Shown: piece by piece, positions 11,617-25,127 of the stretch | Position numbering within the stretch: position 1 is the stretch's first letter | Layout of the letters: every line of letters begins with the position of its first letter | Origin: Phallusia fumigata | Taxonomy: Eukaryota; Chordata; Ascidiacea; Phlebobranchia; Ascidiidae | DNA length: 42,671 nt | Assembly: GCA_008931825.1 (NCBI GenBank) | Contig: QXVZ01013920.1 | Location: 1-42,671, forward strand | Direction of reading: 5' to 3' | The notes under the pieces: model-generated | What the model was told of the DNA's origin: nothing | What the model saw: only the letters and a program-made list of their open reading frames with translations | Database searches by the model: none | Translations under genes and position numbers: made by a program

Positions 11617-14600
11617 AGCAGGGTGTATTTACTTGCGGGTCACTTTTATGTTGACGAATGTGCGCGTGCTCGGACGATAACAGTCGGCAATTTGTTACAT
11701 GGTTCAAGGCCAAGTTACCGGCAACAAATAGGCACGGCACAGACACGTCACTTACAAAAAAGTAAGCCAGTTCTGATGTCAGCGTATAAACAAACCAAAC
11801 ATTATAGCACTGATTTAGCTCTCATTTGACTTCATCCTCTGAGATTGCAATCTTGCGTGGTATCAATTTTTAGTCGGTGCCTTACGCATTTCAGTTGACG
11901 TTCTTTTCAGACAGATTCGAGTCTTGATTTGTGCGATAGGCGGCCGCAGTCGTAGAGTTTTATCCAAGGCACCGATTTTATCAAAAAGTCCGTTGCGCAC
12001 GCGGCACTATTTATAAGTTTTTAAATAGACTTTTGCTGTGTGATTTGACATTTCAGAAATCCTAGTTGACGTTAATGGGTAGCTCCGTGTGCCTTGACTG
12101 GCCGACTCAGTGACGCAGGCCCGCGCACAACAGGTATTCCTTTCAGTGCAGGTTTTCCAGGCTGATCAATCGGGAAACCTTGCACGTTGTCGTTTGCCAA
12201 AGCGATTAGGTGAATAAACTTCAGTCGGTTTGCGACGGAGCACGCCACAGCCTGTTTGCATAAACACCCCACCACTCGGCAGCACCTGCCCGAGCCGAAG
12301 AGCGCGAATCGAGCGAGCCCCGACGCTTTGTTGGCATCACGTTCGAAGGATAGAAACGCGGCGACTCACAAAGATGGATGGCCGCGATCCCGCTTTCGCG
12401 AGTCAATCAAAACTTTCGCGATTTGCTCGCGAAATCGCGTCGGCTGTTTGCGCTGCGTCTTGGCCCACTAATCGCGTCAAAGGCTCGCCCATCCGCGTCC
12501 AACTTTCTTCGGCCCAGTTTCGCCCGGTCACGTGATCACACGTCGTTCATTGCCCGGCAGCCCACCAAATCACGTCGCGAAGTGGCGGACCCCGAGTCGC
12601 TATTATTCCATTGTTATGAAACGAGCCAGAAAACATTAAGCCAGTGTAGTATTGTGAGAGGTTACAGGTTCGACTTGGGTCCCATTTGCCCGCACACTAA
12701 GAGGGGATTTGTTACTACTATAAAGCTAATGTGTGCCAGGGTGAAACAACAGCAACCTTATAACAGCTTGTTCTCTCGTTGAGGTAAGATGGAAAGGAGT
12801 ATAACAGCTATAAGTTGAAACCTGGGGGAAAATGTTTACCAAGCTATGTCACAAACAGTTCCCAGGCGTGTTGAAAGAACTTTTCGGAAACTTAACTATT
12901 CTAAAGACTGTGTCAGCTAGTGCATACAAACTTGTCCAGTTTAGGCTTGATCGTCTTTTCCCGCTCCGTGGCGGGAAAACACCGGTTGCCCTGTGGAAAG
13001 TCTTGTGTTTAAACGAAGTTGTCCTGAAAGATAAATGGACGCTTACCTGCGCGCCTTTGTTCGAGCAGATGTTGTGACAGCATAACTACGGAACCAACTC
13101 AGGTCTTTGCGGCGCCCGTTTGGTGCCGGAAGTTAATAATGGCGCGAAAACGCTTTGACAGTGGTTCCTATTCTTTGCCCGATCGCCTAGCGGTAAGCGG
13201 ATACAACGCAGCTGCCCCAAACTAACTCAGCACTGTTAACGAGTAGTGGCTGGCAACACCGCCGGTCTCGATAGGTTAGTGTCAGATTGCAGCGCCAACG
13301 GACACAATGGATAGCCGGCGAATTCGTTGTTAACATCCAGCGATAACAAGCGTCGGTTTGATTGCCGCCAACCGAGCCTGAATATACACGATGTAATCAA
13401 ACCCACCTTTCCTTGTGTTAACCGGTTGCCAATCACCACGTTGTTCGTGGCAGCCCGCCGTGTCGGCATTGTTAATGTAATTCGAAATCGCTTGAGCGCC
13501 AAAGAATGAAGATCGCTGGCACCGCTGATTTTTTTGTCGAAAGTCGCCCGGATTTGGCCTCCCTATGTTTGTCCGATGAATTTAAATGCGCTCATCCCGG
13601 CACCGTTTTGACCCTTACTGGCACAGTGCTGGTGCTCTATCCCTCACCACAATGGCGAAATGTTTTTTCTGTAACATTGATTTGTATGGCGCATTCAGTT
13701 GAACGGATTTGCCCCGGTTGTTTAGTCAAAAATACCGTTACTATACATTATTACAATAGCGACAATTTGGTTGGCGTCCTTTGTTGGGAAAACGCGACGT
13801 CTGCGGAAGGCGCCTGTCCGCATTGGCCTCGTCCCGCGCACTCTCTAATTTTCATCCTTATTGGCACACACGCGTGTGGTCCGTGACAACCGCCACCACT
13901 CTGTATACACGAGGTTTGGCATCTCGACAAGGATCTAAATTTCATTACCGGGGACAGTGAGGTTCCTTTAAACGACGGGCGCTTGGACAGCGTGCTCGTT
14001 CCGCAAATAGCCGCTGCGCTCGTAGGATTACTACCAACGGGAAAAACAACATGCATTGGCTTTGCATACGCAATAGGGCGTACTAGGCACCCACTTATCT
14101 GTGACAGCTGCTCTTCCACTCTGAAACGCTCACCTTTGCTGAGCGTCGGCTCAGTGCGAATTAAGATGCATGAGCTTCTGCATGGAAGAAGTCCCATTTG
14201 ATTGCATCAGGCGCGTCTGATTTTATCGTATTCCGCCACGCTGAGGCTTATCGTGACATCTCAGCGTTCTGTAACCCGGGAGTTTTACGTACCGGCCCAT
14301 TACAGGCTCTTCCTTATGTCTTGTACGCTCGTTTAAAACTAATATTGTGGGTGGTTAGTGCACGACCTTCGATAACACCGCAGGTTAATTACTGCCGGAG
14401 CCAGGTTTCATACAGAGCTTCTCCCTCAGCATCACTATATGCGAACCATAACGTCACTCGGTTTTTGCGCGTGCCACGGCTGCATTCGTCGATAGCGGAA
14501 AGATAACGACGAACGATAAGCGGCTCGTTAGTCCCGTCCCCGCTCAAGTTGAAGGTCGTCAGCATTCCCGCGTACTTTGTCATTGCCCAGAAAAAACGCA

Positions 14601-17600
14601 CGCTGCCGCGCGGCCCTCTCCGCTCGCACAGTTTAACCGGGTTCTTGTTTACTACCTATATGCAGGTGTCGTGCTTTCCAAGCGGTTTTGCTCTAATGTG
14701 CAATAACTGTCAAGTTCGCCAAACCACGCCATCGCGTCGTGTCACGTGCGTAGCAAAGCGCTGACGCGCGCCGTTGACATGTTGTCGAACACCAACAGCC
14801 GGCAATCAAGTCCTTGTCTCCACTCGAGCGGTGTGCGTTCCACTACAGATAAATGCCGAAATTGCAATTTTGCAACAACACAGCACTTTCTGTGTATTTT
14901 GCGGGACGGTGTACTTCAATGAAATCATAGCAAACAATTTAGCACGCAAAGGAATCGCGTTTGTTTTTCTACAGCACGGCGTCGAATGTCGATTTAAACG
15001 TTGTTTTCCGCGCTATAATCAAATCATCGCAATAGCAATCTGATTGCAGCGTTATCGCGCGGCCCGTTTTGTTTTGGGGACGGACGACCCCATTTTCGCA
15101 GATTAGAGTCGGCTTCCAGCGATTAAACAAGCAGGATTAGACCGACGGACGGAACCGAATGAAAGGACGGACGCGGGGCCCGTAATGAACGCGCACGTGG
15201 TTCTTGCAATCGTGCGGCAAGAGTCGATTGGACGCGCGCTGACTGCGGCCGCCGTGGTAAAATTCAATGTAGTGTTATAAGTGCCTTTGTGCGACTTTTG
15301 AGTAGCTGTTGTGTTTTAAAAAGGCTGTGGCAGTTTTTGTGCTGTAGGGAAAGTGAGAATGTAGTGGCGTGAATTCTAAATGACGGCAAAGGTCAAGATG
15401 CTGTTTCGGTCCAAAAGGCCAGAGAGGCGTTGTTGGATATTCAAATGTCAGTCGTAGTTCTTAAGTATATTTTTGGAGCAGGGCGCGTTTTCAGATCGCC
15501 GCCGCGGATTGGGTAGAAAGCTTGTTCTTTAAATGAAGCGCATTCCCTGTGCCTCGCCCACATTTTCTGGGATCTAATACTTCGTGGAACCCTCACCTAC
15601 AAATCTCATGATCGGGTGATTGGTAATGATGTCATGTATAACAGCAGCGACAATACATGCGGATTAGATTGAGCTGACCACGGTATTTCCATGCATTCCA
15701 CTGCATAGTTTCGCCCCACGCCGGATTGTCTACCGAGACGACCCCTATAGAAATCCTTGTCTGGATGCCAAGAAACTGTTGTATTAGTGCTGGTAATACT
15801 TGCTTGTTCACAATGCGTTTACGGTCATTTTGATTTGTGTCGTCAGGAAAATGCAGAGACAGGCGATCCGCGTTATTTGTGTTGTTCATAAATCGCTGTC
15901 TGTTGTTGAAATCAATTACCGTGTTTGCAATCCGTAAACGATCCTTTATTTATCAAACAAACGATATTGTTACGTCAATACTGGCGCCGCGCGAGGTCTG
16001 TGCGAGACGAAGGTGGACCGTCGCGCGTCACTGTAGTGTTTACGCCTCCGATGCGCCGAAGCGCGAAAAGTGGAAATTCTAAGCTTGTCGATTGAACAGT
16101 GACAGCTTCTTCACAGAAGATGTAAGCTGTGAGTGACAGGTCTCGCCACACCGACCTATCCCCTGTTTACAGTTGTACCTGCCATGCTGTTGTGTGTGGC
16201 CAGATTTAGGATTTACTACTCATCAGTGACTTGAGAAGAACACGTGGGAATTGAATCCTAGAGCACGTTTGGTCTTTGTACTTGTGCATGGCACTTATTT
16301 AGCCAGTGTTGTGGGGGCGTATACGGCCCCAGGTTTGTTGCACGGTTAATTCCCGACCTTGTGTTTGCTTACGCGCGAAAAACAAACTCGCGAAGACGGG
16401 TGCCTGGTAGAAAACTGACAGCGGCGTGGTGCGATCTTGTCAGCCTAAAAATATCTACGCCCATTGCTTGTACGCGGGCTTGCGGGGAGGCCGCTGAAAA
16501 CAAACTGCAGCAAACCGCACGGGGTCTAAGCACTCGTTATGATGCACTCATCACACGCAGCGGCCTGTAAACACCCAAACAACGTATAAACGTTCCTTTA
16601 CTCCCGATGCAGCAAAACAAAGCGTCTACCACAAGCCTATAACGAGTCCCTAGTGGTCCGCGCTTATCTGATGCGAGGTAGGTTTCCAATTTTCCGCGCA
16701 TCAACGCTTTCTCCCCAAGCCGGAATTTCAGCGGGAATTGTGGTTGCAATTCGGAAAATTCTCCACAGGTCCAGGTATGTCCGACGCGCTGTTGGGGCGA
16801 TAGGGCGTGTGTTGTGTCTCCCGGTGGCCTCTTGCCGTGTTTACAGGTCCCGACATCGCGATGTCGATCTATGAGATAAGAGGGATTTTAGCAGTGTACC
16901 GGCATTTCTATAAAAGGCCACATATACAGTTAAGATTGATGCCCTGCTTTCTCATAACGTGCATGTTGCAAAAAATCCTGTCAAATGAAAAACGTGACAC
17001 TAACCCAGCTATAGAAATGTGTATTTCACATCACCTACTCAATTTTCCGATTGTTAGGATTCCATAACGTTAAGACTCCTTAAGTTCATTAAACGTGTTT
17101 TTATTGGGCGCATAGTTTCAAGAAAAACGTGACGGGCCGTCACTGGTATGTTTGTTGGTGGCATTAACCCCAGTCGATTGCAATCTGGCAAATTGCTCCC
17201 ACAAATGAGCGTTGTGGGCAATGCACGTTACTGTCATCCAAACTCCCACCTAGTCTTAAAAATGAATTCGTCAAACGTTTATTAGACGGGAAATTCCTAC
17301 TCCGATGCCCAGCTGCCACATTTGTTAGTGGTATAGCCGCCTTTGTGCGCCCTTTTGCCCAAATTTAAGCTTCATCCGACACGACGAACGCGATAAGCGA
17401 CAAAACATCCCATAAACCTACAATTTTGCGGCCTTTGCCAGTCGTCTTCGATTCCGGCGCAACGGGCAATTTCACTTGTTTTTGCGTTTCCGCTTGACTC
17501 CGGTGCGGTATGGCACGACACTTACGCTCTTTACGCAGTGGAAGTCTTCCTAAAGTGGGCTATGCTTTGATTAGCTCAGGCAACATATAGTTTGTCGCGA

Positions 17601-20121
17601 CTTTGGCAAGTGTAAGTTTATTACTTAGGCGTATTTTTTATGCTTAATCTCACGCATAGTTTCATTGTTACTTGACCTGAAACGCAATAAGCCGAATCGA
17701 CGCATTACGCAGCTTGTATTTATTTGTTTGTTGGTTCGTTAAATTGAGCGCATTACAGAACCTTAAGCATAGAAAAGTTGGTGAAAGGCGACATGCCAAT
17801 CTTGAGGCTGTGGATCCGGCATCAAAAATAACAAATATCTAGGTAAATCCACGCCTCTGTCCATATACGCGGTTACATAACGTTTTCGTGCTAGAGTTCA
17901 TAAGTCATAAGTAAGCTAATGCGATTGCCAGGTCGCTTGTTTGCGACTTAACTTGTCCTCTTCTGTTTTCTCACGACCGCGCCGGTTCGGTCCTGCCTGG
18001 TCCCTCGCACCAAGCAGTTGTTATCCGCCCAACTTTTCTCCTTAGCGAGCGATTTTCCGCGGTAACCGAGCGAGCCGAGACTGCGCAATTCATCAGTTCC
18101 CGGCCCTCCCACCAAATCAGATTACTCGCATAATCGTCGCGCGGTGCCTTCACGCTCTTGTTTTGCTGCATAGCACTTTCACTCGACGGTGCAACGGATC
18201 CCGGGCACTCGCGTCATTCAGGGGTTTTGATACGCATTCCTGTTTTGTGATAACGCGCGCTTAAAATCGTGCAGCTGGAATGCAGATTATCGCCACGGCC
18301 CGAAGGCTTCATGTCATAACAGTCACAACTCGATCCCTCACTCCCGTTTCCCATCACCTGTCAGCGCCAGATCGCTGTTACTCCGCATAATCTTACCGAT
18401 GACAGTTAAATGACGTGTGTCCGACCGCACCAGCATTCAGTGGTACGCGTTATGTTTCGCCTGGGACTTCCATATTCGCCGCTTATCCGTCAGGTGTAAG
18501 CGGAGACGCTTGTTGATGTCGAATGAAATTCGCATCGCAGTCATGTAGCGACGGTGGAACCAACTCGCCAAGGCAATAACACATTTGACGTTATTAAAAT
18601 CTACAAGAGTCCACTTGTTGTGCCACACGTGGCGCAGAAAAACTTAAGTTCAGCACGTTTGGTGTTTGCCCGTCGCCGATAATTACAAGGACGCCTTGAA
18701 CACAGGCAACACACGACGCTCATCAGCGTGCGTTGATCCGCAAATGACCAGACATTTCCGACCTGTTGCCAATTACCAACACATGTGCGAGTGTTTTCTC
18801 CGGCGTGTCGCGATATTGCAGGTGGCTCTCTGCCTTTTAACACACCGCGATTAGCATAGTTCCATTTCCGTTGGAACACCCGTGCGCCGTGGACCAGCAA
18901 ACGGTTCGCACGCATCTCATAGCCGCCTCATCAGTAACACATTGCGTGGTCTATGACTGTAGGGGCAATTTTGGAGTCACCCGAGACCTACAATTGTCCA
19001 GTCACCTTCTCGCGGCCCTGTGTAATTAGGACCGCCCATGCAGTTGGCCACCTCGGTTGTTTGGTTGTTGTGTGTCATACACTCGAAAACTGTTCGCTTG
19101 TGGCGCCCGGCGTTGGCCAGCTTTCCTCGTATAAGGCTGGTGCGATAATCCTGTTCTTAGGCGATTTCCGGCAAAACGGAAACTTCGCTTCGGAATAACG
19201 AGGTCGTTTAGTAGCTGCGACCGACACACAATACTGATTGGAGCTTGACCTGGCACCGTGTTTACGGATAAGCCAAATCCACCACACGCAGGCAGGTTGT
19301 TGTATTTGTACAGCCCACGCATGTTGCCATATCGCATAGTGCAATGTCAAGGCCCACCTTGTTAAAAGTCGCATCACATTCCAACACTGACGACCACAAG
19401 ACACAAAAATCACACACAGATCCGCTTGGAGGTTTTCTAAAATGCGATTTGTGTTGTGTCTTGGTGGATGGAACGGATTTATGCAGACAGGCGTCGTCCG
19501 TCAGCATCTAAATCCTCCCATACTTCATTTCCATGTTTATAATGCTCTCCATTATATTCTATTTTAGGCAACAAATCTTCTTCAACTACTTACACACTTC
19601 TGTCATGCGCATTATACGTGCCAGTTACATGTCATCTTGTGTGTCTTATATGGCATGTCTAGCTTTAAAAAGTTAGTTTTTGAAAGGTGATGGCAAAGTA
19701 GGCGATGTGGTCCGATATGAATAAGAGTTATCCTGATCTCAATACACGTTGGTTACTTAAAAAACCTAATCTCCAAAGATTATTATTCTGATTCAAAGGT
19801 CAACGTAGGTCAACAATTATCTCCCGTGATCAGTCACTTGTCGAATAAATTTATAGCCAACCGGCTTTTCATGTAGAGCAGGCGATGCTCGCTAAACAGC
19901 AGAACTGATTTTACAATCTTTTATTGCTGTTTTGTCTGTCGGGGTCGTGACACGCAGTTGTCCTTGGGGCGGTTGATTGGCGGTGGGAGAAGACGGTGGC
20001 CAACGCGATTTGTACATTCTGCGAACAGTCGGTTTATTAGTTGGTGTGTTCTGGGCGGTCGCGAGGGTAACAGGGTTTGCATGGAGTCGAAATCGCCTGC
20101 TGTAGACGGTATTTAAATTTA
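11617..20121. other. Long stretch without a recognisable gene
   Basis: 8.5 kb. GC rises and CpG is frequent (for example 12400-12500 and 14500-15250). The longest ORFs (134-148 codons at 12378-12782 and 13751-14197) match no family I know and overlap other ORFs on both strands, so I treat them as chance. A TCGCCTAGCGGTAAGC stretch at about 13183 resembles a tRNA D-arm but has no matching T-arm. Confidence 0.45.
13139..13192 (+). other. Candidate short first coding exon (weak)
   Basis: An ATG in good context (TTAATAATGG) opens MARKRFDSGSYSLPDRLA and runs directly into GCG|GTAAGC, a good donor, in phase 0. It cannot join Prickle exon 1 directly, which needs a two-base overhang, but its phase would fit the candidate exon at 24978. 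No homology recognised. Such coincidences are expected in 30 kb. Confidence 0.1.
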
Positions 20122-20347
20122 ATTGATACACATCGGCTGTCAATTGCAGTCAGGTCAAATTATCGTTGTTGTGAGGCCTTCCACATGGTAGTGCTGTATC
20201 TAGCAAACTAGCGACAGATTTGGTTTGGAAGGTNATTGATACACATCGGCTGTCAATTGCAGTCGAAGTCAAATTATCGTAGTTGTGAGGCCTGCCACAT
20301 GGTGGTGCTGTATCTAACAACCTAGCGACAGATTTGGTTTGTAAGGT
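20122..20347. repeat. 0.11-kb direct duplication across an n
   Basis: 20122-20233 and 20235-20347 are near-identical (for example TCAGGTC versus TCGAAGTC) with n at 20234. Unmerged contig ends. Confidence 0.92.
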
Positions 20348-22287
20348 AAAACCGCAGGAGTTATATGAGTTTGAGTTAGTGGCGTTTTATTTAGACGCCG
20401 TTTTTTTGGTTGCATGTTCTCATCATCCGCAAGATTCGATCGTTATAGAATAATAGCCGCCTTCTTGCGGTGCGGCTCGTAAAGTGCGTTGAGGGCGTTG
20501 GACAATCGCGTTCGGTAACCGGCTGTACCCGGACAGCAATTGTTGGCTCGTGTTTTACTGCCTTGCCGAAAGTTCACTGGAGTGGGTCAAATCACGTGTG
20601 ACCTTTCGCTTTGCACTCCTGGCAGCGAGTCGGCTCTTCTGCGTTTCTAATGTCGGCGACGGGCGCGTTCACTAAACTGGCGAATGGACCCAAGTTCAAA
20701 GCGCACCCGTTTATTGCGACGGCACAGGTCGTAGGGGAAGTTTAGAAGCAGCCTAGGAAAGTCAATTGTTAGATTTTGAAGAGGTTGTTAATTTTCTATA
20801 TCACCCCGCAGTACCCGTTGAGCGACTATAGAACAGTTTTAATAAAACGTTGCTAGGCTTTAAACAGCCCTTTCTTGTCGTTAACTTAGCTAAACGCCAT
20901 AGTTAAAGCAAAGAATTTAGGCCATCAACAACGAACAGCATCTAAAGAACGTTATGATCCTTTAAGGACCCCTGTTATGCGCCCCAGAAAAAATGCAACG
21001 ACATCCATTCAAACTGGCAGGTGCAATGTTTAAAACCACAGAACGCGTAGCAATGACCCTTGTTTGAGAACAAGGAATAAAAACAGTTGCATTTGAGCCG
21101 GTGGAATGCCTCGGCCCTCGAAAGAATAGAACGAGTTCATGGCCTTGGAGACTTCAAATCGGAGCCTTGAGTGACGCATAGGTGTCGTTTGAGATCGCCC
21201 AAGAGTTCAGGTTACAAGTTTGTGGGTCGACAATCGTATGTGGTTCAGTGGAGATTGGCGGAAACGAGCTGTGTTTTGTCGAATTTGGGCGACGCGTGCT
21301 CCCCAAACTTTGTAGATGCAATCTTAATTGCTAGAGCTTCGCGTCCCGCCACAGTCGTTACCGTATTTGCGGCTGCAGGAGCGGAAACTTAAAGAACGCT
21401 TAACATGTCAAATTGTGTTTTTTGCGGTTAGACCCGTGCGCGTTTTTCCGCGCGGCGTAGATTAAGCCAAAGTGCGAAAACAAACAGTTTAAACGCCGTT
21501 ACAGCGTTTATGCAAAAACAATGCGTTAGTGCGGGTTTAAAATTTTGCTTTGTAGCAATGCTTAGGCCACCTGTCATACAACTTCTGTAATGGACTCGTT
21601 TGTTGCCAGACAAGGCACTAAGCGATCAGGCTCGCATTCCGCGGTGCTTGGCGTCAATGGCGCGTAAAATCTTGCAGGTGACAACGTAGACCTGTGGCCG
21701 ACCTGTGAGCGACAGGCCGGGATTAATGCAACTCGTAACTGCAGATCCTCTTCCATTTGCGGGATTTGCCTGTTTGACTAGCATCATTCGATCGCCGAGC
21801 CAAGACCAGCTTCCGCTCTGTTCGGGCTCTTTCTGTTTGCGAGCGCTTGTGCTACGAGTTATTTTCGTTTCCCTCGAGCCGGATTCGTCGGCGCGAAGTT
21901 GACAAAACAACGAACCCCGGATTGAAGGACGAACGTAAAGTGTTTTAACCCGGCGGGGAAATGGGTTTGTGCCGTTTCGCTGTGTTTTAGGCGATTGGGG
22001 CAGGTATTTCGAAATTGTACAGACGAACTTGATCGCGCCTATGTTTTGTTGCACGGCGGATTGAATATCAAGCGCCTGATTTCGTACGGATTCGATTTTG
22101 TTCGGAAATGGTTGGAATATTTCGATACGTTAGACCTGTATAGGTGCGTGATTTTCCCACGTGTTCTAGTGGGTGACGACATATGCTAAACCGCGGCGAG
22201 CATTTTGTTTTCAAGCGAATCGCAAGTCACGCTCTACCCGAGGTTACTCGCTACTTTTGAGTCACGAACTAGAGCCCGTTCGCGCCT

Positions 22288-22297
22288 GTGACGTCAC
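22288..22297. promoter_or_regulatory. GTGACGTCAC palindrome, CRE/ATF-type site
   Basis: Perfect 10-bp palindrome containing the TGACGTCA element bound by CREB/ATF bZIP dimers. Upstream of the visible gene. Activity is not shown by sequence. Confidence 0.3.
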
Positions 22298-22537
22298 CGG
22301 GTGGTCATAACAGAACCAACACAGGTAGCTATAAAGCCGCGCACCACCGAAATCGCGCATGTCAGTTGTTTTTGTCGGTTATTGACAGCGCACACAACGC
22401 TGCGCTCTCGATTAATGTCACCAGCGTGTATTTACACGCCTTTGTGTGGCCACGGTTGTAAGTCCAAGCGGCGGTCGCCATCGAACGCGACAAAAGAGCG
22501 CCGGGGTCGGTGACGGCCTGTCAAACCAACCGCAGTT

Positions 22538-22547
22538 GTGACGTCAC
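22538..22547. promoter_or_regulatory. GTGACGTCAC palindrome, CRE/ATF-type site
   Basis: Second copy of the same 10-bp palindrome, 250 bp from the first, in a GC-rich stretch. Confidence 0.3.
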
Positions 22548-24977
22548 GCATGTCGTTTGTCAAGCGGGACGTAGGCTTTTGAAGCCGATTATTGTTTGGT
22601 GTTTGCCGTAGTTTTTCGTCCCCGCGCCGCTGGGCTAAGCCGCGCGGCCCGAACACGGGTCAAAGTACCGCCTTGGCGCGCGTGTGGACTCAAGCGTCCT
22701 CAGGAATCGCGCCCGCGTAATGGCCTGCATGACATCGGAAAGTGAATCAACAGCGGCTCCTCCTTGTGATTTATTTGTGCAGACAATTGCCCAGGCCATA
22801 TGAAAGGGAGCGCTCCTCGTGCAATCGCTTGTGCACACAGTTTTCTTTGAGCTTCATGCTCGCTTGTCGCTTGTTTGTTGTCGTCGGTATCTATAGTTGC
22901 CGACTGCAGACTGATCAACAAGACTTCGAAAGTCCCTCCGTTCGCGCCCGTTACAATGTGTGCTCAAGGAGCGCACAGCCACTGTCAGCTGTTCCAAGTG
23001 TTTGTTGATCTGTGGAATTCATGTAGTGTTTCGACTTGTTGACATCAAACGGATGGATCGCACACAAACGTTTGTTGTTAGTTCATCGTTCGGCCATTCT
23101 TGTGTGCTCGCCCACACACCAAATGAAGCTAAAAAACAAATGTAACGAGAAAAAAACAAAATCTAAGTGTTGCAACTTCGGCATTGACAGTTAATGTAAA
23201 AAATGTATTCTTCTAAAGTTTATTAGCAAATTTATGCATTGCAGTATGGCAATAATGTAAGCTTTCCACTTTCCTATTGCAATCCTATGTGAACGTTAAA
23301 TGGACGAGGATTGTTGATTGCGACTTCCCGCTGAACCTTGCACTGCGCGCTCACTTGACGAGCGTAACTCGAAAGTCAGAAATAGCGAGTCACTTGGCGA
23401 ATTTATCGAGTTGTTGACGGGTGTCGATCGTTAGACCCGGACTGGCGGTTCAAAGTTTTACGAGAGATCAGACTTCCCACGCGACGCTCACCAGGTTACC
23501 GACCTTCGCTGTCGAGCCCAACACGCAAAACCGAAAACCTTAAAGTTTTATGTTTCTTTGAGGTAAATAGTTAGGTATTTGAAAGTGTACAGACGCTTGA
23601 AAAACTCTTTAAGGGTGAATTTTGAGGTTATGACCCTTAAAATGAACAAAATTTCGGTAAGCAGTGGTTCAGTAACATAACGAGTCGTGTATTTCGACTG
23701 TCGCTCTGCTCAGGTCACCAGTTCGATTCAGACGATTTTACGCCTTGATACACAAACCGTAATGTGCGAAACAAACCCAGTGCACGCTCGTCTTAAATCA
23801 CCCTCGACTGCATCGCCACATCAAAGCGACTCTTCCTTTTGATTCTGCCGTTAATTGCCCGACGCCTTTCGCCGTCCGCAGACGCATTGCTGCCCGGGGT
23901 TACCTCATCGCGTCATTTATATCGCGTTAAATAAACAAATATTCGGGGACGGCCGGCGCTTTTGGGTCCCTTCCACACATCGGCGGCAGAAATCACGAAC
24001 CGTTCGATCGAAATCGCGAGATTTTTATCGCGGCGCTGTAAAAGCAAACCGTTGAATCGATTCCCACGCATCGGCGATCGGCTACACATCTTTTGCTCGC
24101 AACCGGTTTTCGCCGTTTATAAATTGACAGGCGAATTGCTATAATAAGTCCCATCATGGGATAAACGGTATCTGCCCGGCAAAAAACAGTTCCTTGTTTC
24201 CGGGTTAAATATGGAGGCGGAATTTTCTGCCACTAAACGTTATTGATAAAACTCAACACATAACTCAGCGAGAGAGTGTAGGGAAAAAATGAAACCAATG
24301 AGGCGTAAACGAGAGAGAGAGGTAGATGTTGAGTCCGTCTCCTCTCGCAATTTCCATTGTTGCAGCGATTTTAGCAAGTAAACTTGCCTGGAGCGAGATC
24401 GCGCTTGCAAACTCTCAGAAGTCGGTGGTCATTTGGCAAATGCCCGTAGAGTGTATTGCAGAGCGACCTGTTTTGTATGGCGCTGAAGACAGTGTTTTTA
24501 GTCTCTGGGTCTGAGAGTATTGGATTCGCACAGAACATTGTTAAACTTTAACGTGATGCCTATTGGACAGGTTATTTACTGCATGCAGGATACAACTTGT
24601 TATGAAGGTTGATTACCGCAAGTTCAGCGCGACTAGTTGAATTTGCATATTGCAGCGATTTATGTGTGACAATGTTGAACGTTGGTCACAGCTGAGCCTT
24701 AGGTACCTTGTAACTAGGACTTTTGCATTGGCACACATTCAGGAAAATGCTCTTTTCGTTAAAAGTTAGTTGTTATGCCCCAAAAGAAGTAGGTTGGAAA
24801 TTATGTGAAAGGAGTCTTGGTATACATCACTAACAAATGTTTTCCGAAGACATGTTGGCAAATAATTCAAAACCAGCACTTTCGTGTCGAAATTTCGTTG
24901 AGAACAAAAAGACTAACAAGCGTTGTTGGGTCGTGTATACACAATGGCATTGTTCTGCGCTGCATTTTGGTTTACAG

Positions 24978-25127
24978 TGGCCTGGTGTCAAATCGGAACT
25001 CGCAAACAATGGCGCAGCCGAGTTAAACCGACAACCAGCTGTCCTTGGAGGGTTAGTAAGTGGGTCGAACGCTGAAATGGATGCGGACGCGTTTAGATTA
25101 AACTGCTCGCAATTGCTGGGCTCAAAA
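24978..25127 (+). other. Candidate internal exon, 50 codons, unrecognised (weak)
   Basis: The acceptor ATTTTGGTTTACAG| and donor AAAA|GTAAGT are both strong and flank 50 open codons in phase 0. The translation starts WPGVKSELANNGAAELN and ends FRLNCSQLLGSK. The phase does not join Prickle exon 1, where splicing would reach a stop after about 35 codons, so it would belong to another transcript or need another exon between. No homology recognised. Confidence 0.17.

Noticed and set aside
12655..12695. GGTTCGACTTGGG resembling a tRNA T-arm
   Set aside because: Flanking bases do not form the 5-bp T stem and there is no tRNA body upstream.
13175..13255. tRNA-like D-arm (TCGCCTAGCGGTAAGC)
   Set aside because: No T-arm with TTCRANY loop and no pairing acceptor stem downstream.
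13700..13730. CPGC-like codons (ERICPGCLVKN) considered as the missing pre-PET exon
   Set aside because: No PH-W-R-K continuation and no suitable donor nearby.
13751..14197. 148-codon minus-strand ORF and overlapping plus-strand ORFs
   Set aside because: Both strands are open in the same CpG-rich stretch, typical of fortuitous ORFs.
23855..23940. CCPGLPHR codons considered as the missing pre-PET exon
   Set aside because: Superficial likeness only; no donor in the right phase.
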